NCBI GenBank assembly: GCA_001564275.1
Contig: LKND01000020.1
Location: forward strand, 1-37,792
Reading direction: 5' to 3'
Length of the DNA: 37,792 nucleotides
Source: Natrialbaceae archaeon Tc-Br11_E2g14
GTDB lineage: Archaea > Halobacteriota > Halobacteria > Halobacteriales > Natrialbaceae
Of the stretch, positions 16,761-24,405 are shown piece after piece. Below the pieces are notes generated by a model. It saw only the letters and a program-made list of their open reading frames with translations, did no database searches and was not told the DNA's origin. The position numbers and the translations under genes are program-made. Each line of letters opens with the position of its first letter. The first letter of the stretch is position 1.

Positions 16761-18007
16761 TCATCGGAAGCCCGCTTCTCAGACGGGAGTCCCTCGCTCG
16801 GTGACGTGTCTTTGTGGGCCTGCCACTGGCCCCCGCTCTGTGGCGAGTCATCGCCTGCCGATTTCCAAGGCAGGCTCTCTCCCCACGGATTTAGCCGATT
16901 GGCTATATTCGCTGCTGCGTTCAAATCCGCCTGATATTCCGACACCCAACACTTCTCATTCGTACACTTGAACGTGCCTTGATGCGGTCTGTACCCGACG
17001 TGTTGACACGCATGGCACGTTTTCGACGTGTGGTGCGGATGCACGTATTCCACAGGAATCCCGTGTTCCGCTGCCTTATCTTCGATTCGTGACTGTAAGC
17101 GGGAGAACAGCCACTTACCGAGGCGTCGATTCCAGTACTTCCCGATGTCCTCGTCGGTGATACCGTCGAGGTATTCGAGGACGATGACCGGGTTCTCGGA
17201 CTGGGAGGCGTATTCGACGGCCCGATGTGAGGCTTTCTCTACTTCGTCTTCGATGGCGTCTTGCCACCGCCCCCACACGAGATCGTCCAAGAGGTTCGAC
17301 GCATATCGTGGTTTCAACCGGTCTTCAGCACTGGCTTGTTTCTGTCGGAGGTGTCGGACGCGACCACCATCCACGAACAACGGATCAACCGGGGTGTCGT
17401 CCCGGAGGGCACAGCCCACCAAGAGTTTGGATTCACCCACGTCGAACCCGACAGGAGTCACGTCGTCACTGTTACACGAACACGAGTGGTCTGGTTTGAC
17501 TTCGTAGTTCGCGGTGACATGCAACACCCATCTGTCACCGTCGCGTTGTAGGCGGAGTTCGCCCGACCACACGCTGTCGTCTTCGTCGTCGATCAGAGAG
17601 TGCCACCAGTCTTCTTGTTCGGGGTTCAACTGGAGTGGTATCCAGAAATTTGTCCCGCGACCGGGGAGCGGGACTTCCCAACAGACTTCGTGGTGTCGGT
17701 CGTCGTCGTGGTCGAAGACGGCTGCGGTGTTTGCGTAGCGGATTGGATGGGTGTCTGCGAGTTGCTTCGCATCATACGTGTCCTCATCGAGCAGGTTTGG
17801 GACGTATTGTTTGAGTGCGTTTTTGGAGTGGTAGTTGAGGTCTTCACCAGTGACGATCTCGTTGACGGCAGTCATCGTGTCGCACTCGCCATTGAAGCTG
17901 CGACGGAGCAACGATTCGTATCGGTCATGTTCATCGTGGAGCTTACGCTGCTTGTGCTGGGTGGGTGGGGCAAGGTACGCTTCGAGCGTCTTGCACTCTT
18001 CACTCAT
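16688..18007 (-). CDS. tnpB: RNA-guided endonuclease TnpB (IS1341-type transposase)
   Basis: 439 aa. The RuvC-like active site is complete: Asp189 (VGFDVGESKLLVG), Glu278 (VIVLEYLDG) and Asp361 (YQADLNAAANIANR). The zinc finger inserted in RuvC has Cys331, Cys334, Cys348 and Cys353. The N-terminal 180 residues hold the wedge/recognition part, starting with the Leu/His-rich helix HKQRKLHDEHDRY. The last 60 residues are low-complexity Ser/Pro/Lys-rich and overlap DNA encoding the omega RNA. TnpB cuts DNA next to a short motif, guided by the RNA from the element's right end, and helps the element persist. ATG 18007 overlaps the stop of the upstream small gene (ATGA), so the two are translationally coupled. 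Nothing suggests decay. Confidence 0.93.
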   Translation of the reverse strand: MSEECKTLEAYLAPPTQHKQRKLHDEHDRYESLLRRSFNGECDTMTAVNEIVTGEDLNYHSKNALKQYVPNLLDEDTYDAKQLADTHPIRYANTAAVFDHDDDRHHEVCWEVPLPGRGTNFWIPLQLNPEQEDWWHSLIDDEDDSVWSGELRLQRDGDRWVLHVTANYEVKPDHSCSCNSDDVTPVGFDVGESKLLVGCALRDDTPVDPLFVDGGRVRHLRQKQASAEDRLKPRYASNLLDDLVWGRWQDAIEDEVEKASHRAVEYASQSENPVIVLEYLDGITDEDIGKYWNRRLGKWLFSRLQSRIEDKAAEHGIPVEYVHPHHTSKTCHACQHVGYRPHQGTFKCTNEKCWVSEYQADLNAAANIANRLNPWGESLPWKSAGDDSPQSGGQWQAHKDTSPSEGLPSEKRASDDKVSSSSPTVGAETKPETGDAHTS

Positions 18008-18141
18008 TCTTCAGCACCGTCGAGTCCTTGTTCGATGAGTTCGGCGTATGCGAAGTCCATTCGCAGACCGTTCTCTCGGGAATATTCTTTGACTCGTTCG
18101 TGGAGGTCGCTTCCACGGTCGATGGCGATATCAACTCGCAT
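18004..18141 (-). CDS. Small ribbon-helix-helix-like protein coupled to tnpB
   Basis: 45 aa, MRVDIAIDRGSDLHERVKEY then SRENGLRMDFAYAELIEQGL and DGAEE. The pattern of one beta strand followed by two helices fits the Arc/MetJ/CopG ribbon-helix-helix fold, which binds palindromic DNA as a dimer. Its TGA overlaps the tnpB ATG by 4 nt. A CCTTTAAGG TATA-like box at 18167-18175 lies about 30 nt upstream, and an inverted repeat at 18150-18169 lies between box and start, where a repressor would block transcription. I infer that it autoregulates the tnpB operon. It could also be an antitoxin-like relic. Confidence 0.75.
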   Translation of the reverse strand: MRVDIAIDRGSDLHERVKEYSRENGLRMDFAYAELIEQGLDGAEE

Positions 18142-18149
18142 CCGTTTTT

Positions 18150-18175
18150 AGGTACGTTTTCTCGTACCTTAAAGG
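18150..18175 (-). promoter_or_regulatory. Promoter and inverted repeat (possible operator) of the RHH-tnpB operon
   Basis: On the + strand AGGTACG (18150-18156) and CGTACCT (18163-18169) form a perfect 7-bp inverted repeat with a 6-nt spacer. On the complement, CCTTTAAGG (18167-18175) is a plausible TATA box 30 nt before the small gene. The repeat overlaps the box edge and fills the gap to the start codon. Confidence 0.55.
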
Positions 18176-18236
18176 TTCGTGTCGGTATTGGGTATTCAGA
18201 GGGCTGTCGCTCGTGGTTTATGTAGTGGAGTGACGC

Positions 18237-18332
18237 GATTCACGCCCGTCCTCAGAACGCTTCGCGTTCTGATGTGCGAACGAGACGCAAAGCGTCTCGT
18301 CAACGCCGTGAACGGCGGGATTCTCTCGCTGC
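18237..18332 (+). repeat. Hairpin cluster resembling a second IS200/IS605 right end (remnant)
   Basis: Three perfect hairpins in 70 nt: CAGAACGC/GCGTTCTG (18253-18271), ACGAGACGC/GCGTCTCGT (18280-18300) and CGCCG/CGGCG with TGAA loop (18304-18317). TTCACG at 18239-18244 can also pair with CGTGAA at 18307-18312 to enclose the first two. It ends in GGGATTCTCTCGCTGC, which I recall at right ends of haloarchaeal tnpB elements. No transposase gene is left beside it in the expected position, so it is probably a relic of another element. Confidence 0.5.
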
Positions 18333-18431
18333 AAGAAGATAGATCGACACGGGGCCCCTCGAGTGGCGATCGTCGACCACTCCATGCCAACGGACACCAC
18401 ACTCATATCGCTGGCCACCGTATCGCGTCGT

Positions 18432-18782
18432 ATGACGGAGCACTCCAGTCCGGTGAGCCCCTCGACAGCCGACGAGGCGAAGCGACTCGTCATCTCCTAC
18501 CCCGAGGACCTCTCCGGATGGGGGCGGTTTCAGGTCGAGAAACCCTCGTTCAGGGCGTTCCTCCGGAAGACCAGAGACCGCGCCGAACCCGGCGACATCT
18601 GGGCTGAGTTCGTGGGTGTCGGCTGCTGTGGGAACACCCTGGACGTCCCCCTCCGGGTCGAATCGCTCGAGGGCGGCGACCGTATCGGTCCCGAGACCGA
18701 CATCGAGTACACGGTGCGGGAGGCCTGTGACCTCGAGGGAAGTTGGCGCGTGCAGAGTGCGGGCGGACCGCGCCGAGCGTGA
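18432..18782 (+). CDS. Conserved haloarchaeal protein (DUF7968-like)
   Basis: 116 aa. The middle (VISYPEDLSGWGRFQVEKPS, FRAFLRKTRD, FVGVGCCGNTLDVPLRVESL) has the strongly conserved look of a haloarchaeal housekeeping-type small protein; I recall it as DUF7968 but am not certain. The GCCGN cysteine pair may bind metal. ATG 18432 was chosen; an in-frame start at 18363 would add 23 residues of IS-flank sequence. The C-terminal tail (GGPRRA) runs into the tandem repeat region and may have been altered by it. Function is unknown. Confidence 0.75.
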   Translation: MTEHSSPVSPSTADEAKRLVISYPEDLSGWGRFQVEKPSFRAFLRKTRDRAEPGDIWAEFVGVGCCGNTLDVPLRVESLEGGDRIGPETDIEYTVREACDLEGSWRVQSAGGPRRA

Positions 18783-19136
18783 GCGAGCAGAGCGTGTCTG
18801 TGGAGGGGCGAGACGGTGAGACGATGGCGTGGTCATGTGGCGCGAAGACGGAGTGGTGGGGTGGCGTGGACATGTGGCGCGAAGACGGAGTGGTGGGGTG
18901 GCGTGGGCATGTGGCGCGAAGACGGAGTGGGGCGATCGGGCGGGGCGGAGTGGTGGGGTGGTCGAGCCAACGCGGTAGTGCAGTGACCGGATCGACACGG
19001 ATGGAAACTCGAGCGGTCGCTCGACGATGCCATTAGTACAGATTCAATAGTGTATTGGTCCATCAACTGAAGTGTAAAAGTCCAAGATCAGTAGTGTTGG
19101 CTTCGACCGTCGAAGCGGTGAGGCCCGCGAGCATCC
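18783..19136. other. Intergenic region, 354 nt, with tandem repeats
   Basis: Most of it is the G-rich 37-nt tandem repeat at 18826-18930 plus partial repeat units to about 18961. The rest is lower-GC with TTCAATAGTGTATTGG near 19043. Open frames on the complement are Pro/His/Ser-rich translations of the repeat and are not genes. Confidence 0.5.
18826..18930 (+). repeat. 37-nt tandem repeat, nearly three copies
   Basis: Units start at 18826, 18863 and 18900. Each reads GGCGTGG-N-CATGTGGCGCG followed by AAGACGGAGTGG, and units 1 and 2 end TGGGGT. They differ at the eighth base (T, A, G). The third copy is truncated after 31 nt, and a partial unit recurs at about 18944-18961. Confidence 0.9.
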
Positions 19137-19454
19137 TCACTCCGTGGAATAGCGCCAGATCCCGAACCGACCGTAGCCGCCGTAGGCGACCTCGAGAGCC
19201 CCCATCCACCAGTTCCAGCGGTCGGGGGGCGTGCCGTGGGGCGCATCGGCGAGTTCCTCCATCACGACATCGGTGGTGAGTTCGACCCCCACGTCGGTCT
19301 CGTACTGCCCCGAGTCCGCGAGGTCGACGGCCTGCCTACCGACGACGCGTGACTGGTCTTTCGTCCCGCCGAACGCACGGCGGAGTTGGGCCTCGAGGGA
19401 GCCGGAATCGAGTGACACAGCTGCGTGTAGGGACGGGGCGTATTTCAACTGCAC
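19137..19454 (-). CDS. Conserved small protein of unknown function
   Basis: 105 aa from GTG 19454 (VQLKYAPSLHAAVSLD). It contains LEAQLRRAFGGTKDQSRVVG, VDLADSGQYETDVGVEL and the aromatic C-terminus DRWNWWMGALEVAYGGYGRF. The acidic composition and codon use fit a real haloarchaeal gene, whereas the open frame upstream of 19454 becomes Arg/Pro/Ser-rich and is not convincing. I do not recognise the family. It is transcribed away from the S6e gene, and ends about 200 nt from the tandem repeats. Confidence 0.65.
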   Translation of the reverse strand: MQLKYAPSLHAAVSLDSGSLEAQLRRAFGGTKDQSRVVGRQAVDLADSGQYETDVGVELTTDVVMEELADAPHGTPPDRWNWWMGALEVAYGGYGRFGIWRYSTE

Positions 19455-19772
19455 GAGCAGGCCGGTGTGGCACACTCGAGACGGACGAACTGGGGCGTAT
19501 CGGTCGCGTCGGGATCCGCTTTCCACTGGCAGCCACGGACACGTGCCGCGCGCTCGAGTTGGCCGTGTACGCCGGGGGAGGGCAGGCCACCCGCTGGGAC
19601 TGGGGGGTGACGGCGATCGTGGGCGGGAGTGTGACGAGACACACCCCAGCACGGGATCACCGGCGAACACACGGCGCTCGGCGGCCGGGCATCACCACGC
19701 GTGTCGATCCCGGCAGCAGACGAAAGCAGGTCGATCGACGTATTTTTCACTACAGGCCGTTTTCGACCGGTT
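19455..19772. other. Intergenic region between divergent genes, 318 nt
   Basis: Holds the start region of the small complement-strand gene and the S6e promoter (TATTTTTC at 19741-19748). Open frames here are shadows. No RNA gene or repeat was seen. Confidence 0.4.
19741..19748 (+). promoter_or_regulatory. TATA-like box of the S6e gene
   Basis: TATTTTTC, about 28 nt before the ATG at 19773, consistent with a leaderless mRNA for S6e and the DUF7112-like gene behind it. Confidence 0.5.
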
Positions 19773-20168
19773 ATGGCAACTTTCACCGTCGTGGTCGGCG
19801 ATCCCGAGACCGGGCTCGCCCACCAGCTCGAGGCAGAGGGGCAGGATGCGAATCGATTCATCGGCCGCGAAATCGGCGAGGCGGTCGACGGCTCGGCGGT
19901 CGGCCTCGACGGCCACACACTCGAGCTCACCGGTGGCTCGGACAACGCGGGCCGCCCACACAACGCGACCGTCGCCGGTAGCCAGCTGAAGGAGATCCTG
20001 ATGAGCGAGCGCCAGACGGGCTACAAGCCCGAGCGCGACGGCGAACGCAAGCGGATCACCGCCCGCGGCCGCGAGATCTCGGACGAGACCGCCCAGATCA
20101 ACGCGACCATCGTCGAATACGGTGAGGAGAGCGTCGCGAGCCTGCTCGGGCTCGAGGACGACGAATAA
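19773..20168 (+). CDS. rps6e: 30S ribosomal protein S6e
   Basis: 131 aa. The text TFTVVVGDPETGLAHQLEAE at the start, FIGREIGEAVDG, and the later RKRITARGREISDETAQIN are the archaeal S6e pattern. It is a structural protein of the small ribosomal subunit, shared with eukaryotes and absent from bacteria. The gene is followed after 6 nt by a DUF7112-like gene, so the two are co-transcribed. Confidence 0.95.
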   Translation: MATFTVVVGDPETGLAHQLEAEGQDANRFIGREIGEAVDGSAVGLDGHTLELTGGSDNAGRPHNATVAGSQLKEILMSERQTGYKPERDGERKRITARGREISDETAQINATIVEYGEESVASLLGLEDDE

Positions 20169-20174
20169 CCCGCT

Positions 20175-20630
20175 ATGGCTGATCGGATTTCGAGTGACAA
20201 CCCATCGATAGCGACGCTCCGGGCCACCCTCGAGGAGACGGCGACGGGCGTCCGCATCGAGTTACCCGAGGCTGCCACCGACGGGACGACCCACACAGTC
20301 GACGACCGCGAGGGAGTGGTCCGGGTCGTCATCGACGAACACGAACGGTTCGCCCGCCTCGAGGCGGGACTGGCAGGCGACGCATTGACTATTCGGGGCG
20401 TCTACGAGCGCCCGGACGCGGCCCGCGATCCGCGTGAGGGTCGTGACCTGCTCGCCGACTGGGTCGAGGGGCACGACGTGCGTGCCGGCGGCTCGGTGCT
20501 CGTCGACGTCGTCGAACCCGGCTTTCTCTACGGCCTTCGCCCACCGGGTGAGACGGCGGTGTACGAGGCCCACGAACCGCCATCCTCGAGCCTGCAGGAC
20601 ATCGCGGCGGGGCTCGGAGACGGGGAGTAG
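20175..20630 (+). CDS. DUF7112-like protein, co-transcribed with S6e
   Basis: 151 aa, acidic, beta-rich. The text MADRISSDNPSIATLRATLE, the middle VRVVIDEHERFARLEAGLAGD and the C-terminal GFLYGLRPPGETAVYEAHEPP with SLQDIA fit the haloarchaeal DUF7112 family as I recall it, which sits next to S6e in other genomes. Function is unknown; position suggests a role near the ribosome or RNA. It starts 6 nt after the S6e stop. Confidence 0.8.
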   Translation: MADRISSDNPSIATLRATLEETATGVRIELPEAATDGTTHTVDDREGVVRVVIDEHERFARLEAGLAGDALTIRGVYERPDAARDPREGRDLLADWVEGHDVRAGGSVLVDVVEPGFLYGLRPPGETAVYEAHEPPSSSLQDIAAGLGDGE

Positions 20631-20820
20631 GTGGTGCGGGGCGACGATTGAACGCACGGGAGCGGGAACTCGAGTGAACCTCGACAGCACGAGAGACCAC
20701 ACCCTGTGGGGACGACGCCAGCCGAAGTGGGATCTCGAACCGAGGAACAGCCCCTGTGTCGGCGGATTCCGACGAACCGCTGTGGAGAAATCGGCAACGA
20801 CGTGTCGAATCGGAATATCT

Positions 20821-20847
20821 TTTTATACCCCTGACTAACTGGTTAGT
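20821..20847 (+). promoter_or_regulatory. TATA box and operator-like palindrome of the TetR gene
   Basis: TTTTATA at 20821-20827 lies about 26 nt before GTG 20850. Between them, ACTAAC-TG-GTTAGT at 20834-20847 is a perfect 6-bp-arm inverted repeat reaching to 3 nt before the start codon. A TetR dimer bound here would cover the transcription start, so autorepression is likely. Confidence 0.65.
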
Positions 20848-20849
20848 TA

Positions 20850-21518
20850 GTGACCGACGATAGCGCCCGCGAGGAGATCATGACCGCGACCTACGAGGCC
20901 CTCTGTGAGCAGGGATACACCGACCTGACGGCCCAGGCCATCGCGGACCGGACGGACAAGAGCAAATCACTCCTGTTCTATCACTACGACTCCAAAGAGG
21001 ATCTCGTCGCCTCGTTTTTCGACTTCCTGCTCGAGCAGTTCGACGAGCGCGTCGAGGAGAGCCGGGAGCTACCACCCGTCGAACGGCTGGCCACCTTCGT
21101 CGACTGGTTCCTCTATGACCCCGACGATGCCGAACGAACCGCCTTTCACACCGCGATGCTCGAGTTGCGCGCGCAGGCCCCACACAACGACCGCTTTCAG
21201 CAACAGCTCCGCCGCAGCGACGACGCCCTCAGGGAGACCCTCGAGGAGATCCTTCGAGACGGCCTCGAGGCCGGTGCGTTCCACGAACACGACCCCGAGG
21301 CGACCGCGGCCCTGTTGATCGCGGCCCTCGACGGCGCCCGGGTCCGCCAGTTGACCCTCGGCCGGGATGCCTACCTCGAGGAGGTCCGTGCGGGAGTCGC
21401 CGCCGAGGTGTTCGACGAGCTCCTCGCCGAGGACGTCGCCTTTCCGGGCGGCGGCGAGGGCGCGGCCGGACTGGTCGGGGGCGATGAGTCCGACGACGGA
21501 TCTCAGGAGGCCCGATAG
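20850..21518 (+). CDS. TetR/AcrR family transcriptional regulator
   Basis: 222 aa. The N-terminal TetR helix-turn-helix reads REEIMTATYEALCEQGYTDL, TAQAIADRTDKSKSLLFYHY, DSKEDLVASFFDFLL, at about residues 6-60. The C-terminal helical domain (about 65-200) would bind a small ligand, and the last 25 residues are low-complexity Gly/Asp/Glu-rich. GTG 20850 is set by the promoter (TATA 26 nt upstream) and by the family start. A palindrome lies over the start. The MATE exporter follows 190 nt downstream on the same strand, which suggests that this repressor controls drug or metabolite efflux. Confidence 0.92.
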   Translation: MTDDSAREEIMTATYEALCEQGYTDLTAQAIADRTDKSKSLLFYHYDSKEDLVASFFDFLLEQFDERVEESRELPPVERLATFVDWFLYDPDDAERTAFHTAMLELRAQAPHNDRFQQQLRRSDDALRETLEEILRDGLEAGAFHEHDPEATAALLIAALDGARVRQLTLGRDAYLEEVRAGVAAEVFDELLAEDVAFPGGGEGAAGLVGGDESDDGSQEAR

Positions 21519-21708
21519 GACGTGGTGTCGTCACGCCTCGACGGTCGTCGACGGGCGGGCGATTGCCGGCACGTGAGGAGTGCGTGCCGACACGAGACGG
21601 CTGTGCCCCGAATCGGGACCACACCAGTCCCGCTGACGGGCGGGCGATCGCCTCGAGGGTCGTGACGATGAGCCGGACGGTGGCGCGACGACGGAGGGAG
21701 ATGCGTGC

Positions 21709-23181
21709 GTGAGCGACCGCACCGACCGCTCGGTGAACGTCACCGATGGGCCACTGTTCAAGCCCCTGATGGTGCTGTCGGCTCCGATCGTCCTCTCGCA
21801 GATGCTCCAGGTGGGGTACAATCTCGCGGACACCTACTGGGTCGGCCGGCTGGGCGAGGACGCCGTTGCGGCGCTCACCTACTCCTGGGCCATCGTCTTC
21901 CTGATGGTGAGCGTCGGCGGTGGGCTGACCGTGGCGGGCACGGTGCTCGTCTCCCAGTACAAGGGGGCCGGGGACTTCAGGCGCTCTCATCACGTCGCCG
22001 GGCAGACGCTCTCGTTCGTCACCATCGTCGCCATCGTTTTCGGCATCGTGGGTTACGCAACATCGCCGATCCTGATGCGACTCGTGGGGGCCGAACCCGG
22101 CACCGCGGCGTTCGAGTATGCCGTGAATTACACCCGGATCATCTTCGTGAGCGTCGGCTTCATGTTCTGGTTTTTCATCTTCGACGCGCTCTCTCGTGGC
22201 TGGGGCGACACCCGAACCCCGCTGTACCTGATGGGCCTGAGCGTGACGATCAACGTCGTCCTCGATCCGTTCTTGATCCTGGGCTTTCAAAACAACCCGC
22301 TTTTCGTCTGGCTCGGTGCAACCGGCCTCGAGGCGAGTCTCTACGCCAGCACGGGCTTCGACGGCTACGGCGTCGAGGGCGCGGCGGTCGCGACGGTGAT
22401 CGCCCGCGGGGTGGCCGCCGTTGCCGGCCTCTACCTGCTGTTTTCCGGCAGGGTGGGGCTCGAGCCCGGCCTCTCGGACCTCTGGCTCGACCTCCCCACC
22501 GTCAGGAAGATCCTCGATATCGGGGCGCCAGTCGCCACCGAACAGGGCTTTCGCTCGCTCGGCATTGCCCTGTTGACGGCACTCGTCGCCCTCGCCGGCA
22601 CCGAGGCGGTGGCCGCCTACGGGATCGCTACGAGGCTCTCCTCGCTTTTGTTCCTGCCCGCACTGGGCCTGGCCCGTGGCACGGAGACCGTCGTCGGTCA
22701 GAACCTCGGTGCCGAACAGGTGGGCCGGGCCTGGCGGGCCGCCAAACTCAGTTCCGTGGTGGTGATGGCCATCTTCGTCGTCGTCATCGGGGTCGCCTAC
22801 CAGTTCGCCTATCCGATCACCGCCGTCTTCATCGAGGGCGAGGGCAGCGAGCAGGTCGTCGAGTACGCTGCCCACTACATCATCATCGCCGGCCCCTCCT
22901 ACGTCTTCATGGGCCTGTTTCAGGTGCTGTTGGGTGCCCTCCGCGGATCGGGCAGCACGCGAGCGGCCATGGTCCTCTCGATTCAGGAACTCTGGCTCTA
23001 TCGCATTCCCATTTCGGCGATCGCCATCCTCTCCTTTGGCATGGGAATCATGGGCGTCTGGTACGCCATCGCCCTCTCGTACGTCCTCTCGGCAGCCGTC
23101 ACCGTGGGCTGGTTCCTTCGCGGGACCTGGACCGAGAACGTCGTGACCGACGATCCAGCGGCAACTCCAGCCAGTGATTGA
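21709..23181 (+). CDS. MATE family efflux transporter
   Basis: 490 aa with about 12 helices. The first helix region reads LFKPLMVLSAPIVLSQMLQVGYNLADTYWVGRLG (given here as LMVLSAPIVLSQML, then QVGYNLADTYWVGRLG), the hallmark of NorM/DinF-type MATE exporters. The second half repeats the pattern with IGAPVATEQGF and ARGTETVVGQNLGA. It exports cationic drugs or metabolites using an Na+ or H+ gradient. GTG 21709 is preceded by GGAGG at 21693-21697. Its stop is one base before the ATG of the next gene, so both are co-transcribed. Confidence 0.93.
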   Translation: MSDRTDRSVNVTDGPLFKPLMVLSAPIVLSQMLQVGYNLADTYWVGRLGEDAVAALTYSWAIVFLMVSVGGGLTVAGTVLVSQYKGAGDFRRSHHVAGQTLSFVTIVAIVFGIVGYATSPILMRLVGAEPGTAAFEYAVNYTRIIFVSVGFMFWFFIFDALSRGWGDTRTPLYLMGLSVTINVVLDPFLILGFQNNPLFVWLGATGLEASLYASTGFDGYGVEGAAVATVIARGVAAVAGLYLLFSGRVGLEPGLSDLWLDLPTVRKILDIGAPVATEQGFRSLGIALLTALVALAGTEAVAAYGIATRLSSLLFLPALGLARGTETVVGQNLGAEQVGRAWRAAKLSSVVVMAIFVVVIGVAYQFAYPITAVFIEGEGSEQVVEYAAHYIIIAGPSYVFMGLFQVLLGALRGSGSTRAAMVLSIQELWLYRIPISAIAILSFGMGIMGVWYAIALSYVLSAAVTVGWFLRGTWTENVVTDDPAATPASD

Positions 23182-23182
23182 G

Positions 23183-24196
23183 ATGGCAGACCACCCCCAC
23201 ACCCCCTCGACGCCGCACGATGGCAGCCCCAACGGTCTCTCGGGACCGGTTCGACAGTGTCTCGACGTCGCCACGCCCAGCCCCGACCGGGCGGTGGCCC
23301 CGGCGTGTGCCCGGGCGGTCGTGAAAGCGATGGCAGCGGGCGTCGACGACCCCGGCCGACGGTGCGAAAACGGCAACCAGCGAGGTCGAGCTGACGAGCA
23401 CACATGGACCCTGGAGATGGTCAGTAGTGCGCTCATCGCCCTCGAGGGGTACGCCCGCATACGGGAGGTGATGCTCGAGGGGACGGCGATCCGAGCGACA
23501 AACACGGATGCGGCGGCGGTCGAGGCGGTCGACACCGACTGTCTGTTGCTTTCGGGCGACGCCCTCCTCGCCCGCGCTCACCACCTCGTGGCGACCGTCC
23601 CGCTCGAGGCACCCCGACGACTGGCGTGTCTCCGTGCCGTGACCAGGGCGAGCAGCGATCTCGCCGAGACCTTCGGGACGGACCCCCTGAGGGGATTGAC
23701 GTCCGAGGAGGGGTCGGCGACGTCGGATGCACGCGAGTCGGGTGCTGGCGTCCCACACGTCGGGGCCCCGTCTGTCGGCGAGATCCTCTGTCGGTGTGGC
23801 GGGCAACTCGGGATGATCGTCAGCGGTGACGTCGACGAGGCGGCCAGCGTAGGGACCTACACGGGAAATCTGGGGGCCGTGCTCGATCACCTCGAGGTCG
23901 TGGCGGACGAGGAAACCGCTGTCCGAGTCCGGTATGGGGTCGTCAGATCGCTTCGAGGCGAGCGGGCGCCGCAACTCGGATGGCAGCCCACGACGGACGA
24001 GCGCGAGCGACTGGTCGACAGCCTCGAGGCGACAGTCGACGCTCGTCGCACCCTCGATCGGACCGCGGTCCTCCCCGTTCGCGGCGTTGGCTGGCTCGGG
24101 CAGCCGCTTCGCTGGCTTGTGCGCGAACTCGACGTGGCGGTCGACGTCGAGCACGAGACGGGGCGAGAGCGCGATGACGACGATGGTGAGGAGTGA
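23183..24196 (+). CDS. DUF7114-like protein, possibly related to polyprenyl synthetases
   Basis: 337 aa, mostly helical, acidic. Residues LLLSGDALLARAHHLVATVP and SSDLAETFGTDPL resemble the helical core of isoprenyl diphosphate synthases. The Asp-rich DDxxD motifs needed for catalysis are not apparent, so it may be a regulatory or non-catalytic relative. The family assignment (DUF7114, which I recall near such genes) is from memory. A CRCGG near the middle may bind metal. ATG 23183 lies 1 nt after the MATE stop; an overlapping GTG at 23174 is the alternative. The beta-CASP RNase gene follows at a distance of 209 nt. Confidence 0.6.
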   Translation: MADHPHTPSTPHDGSPNGLSGPVRQCLDVATPSPDRAVAPACARAVVKAMAAGVDDPGRRCENGNQRGRADEHTWTLEMVSSALIALEGYARIREVMLEGTAIRATNTDAAAVEAVDTDCLLLSGDALLARAHHLVATVPLEAPRRLACLRAVTRASSDLAETFGTDPLRGLTSEEGSATSDARESGAGVPHVGAPSVGEILCRCGGQLGMIVSGDVDEAASVGTYTGNLGAVLDHLEVVADEETAVRVRYGVVRSLRGERAPQLGWQPTTDERERLVDSLEATVDARRTLDRTAVLPVRGVGWLGQPLRWLVRELDVAVDVEHETGRERDDDDGEE

Positions 24197-24405
24197 CGTC
24201 GGGACGACTCGGACAACGGTCGCTGGGCCGGAGAGGAACCGCTGGCCAGGTGGTCGCTGGCCCCTCGTGATCGGTAGACAGGGCCCGGACCGTTTCGAAG
24301 AGGCCCCACGACTCCGCGCCGAACCGTCACAGGCCGGGCGAGGGGGACTCACAAACCCGACCGCCGGATCGCCGGAGCCAAATCACTCGAGTCCCCACAC
24401 CCGCC

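Larger units (their letters stand above)
16606..18180 (-). mobile_element. IS1341-type insertion sequence (IS200/IS605 superfamily, tnpB only)
   Basis: The unit contains a small ribbon-helix-helix-like ORF, tnpB and a hairpin-rich right end; there is no tnpA (Y1 transposase). Such elements have no terminal inverted repeats or target duplications, so edges are approximate. The right end is placed just after the GGATGTCAC motif (complement, near 16612). The left end lies somewhere upstream of the promoter palindrome at 18150-18169. Movement would need a TnpA supplied from elsewhere. Confidence 0.8.

Noticed and set aside
18826-18930. CRISPR array
   Set aside because: Units are directly adjacent with no variable spacers, so it is an ordinary tandem repeat.
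18300-18998. 232-codon complement frame through the tandem repeats
   Set aside because: It translates the 37-nt repeat into Pro/His/Ser repeats and lies opposite the DUF7968-like gene; not gene-like.
21229-23535. 768-codon complement frame across TetR-MATE genes
   Set aside because: Antisense shadow of two well-recognised genes; low-complexity product.
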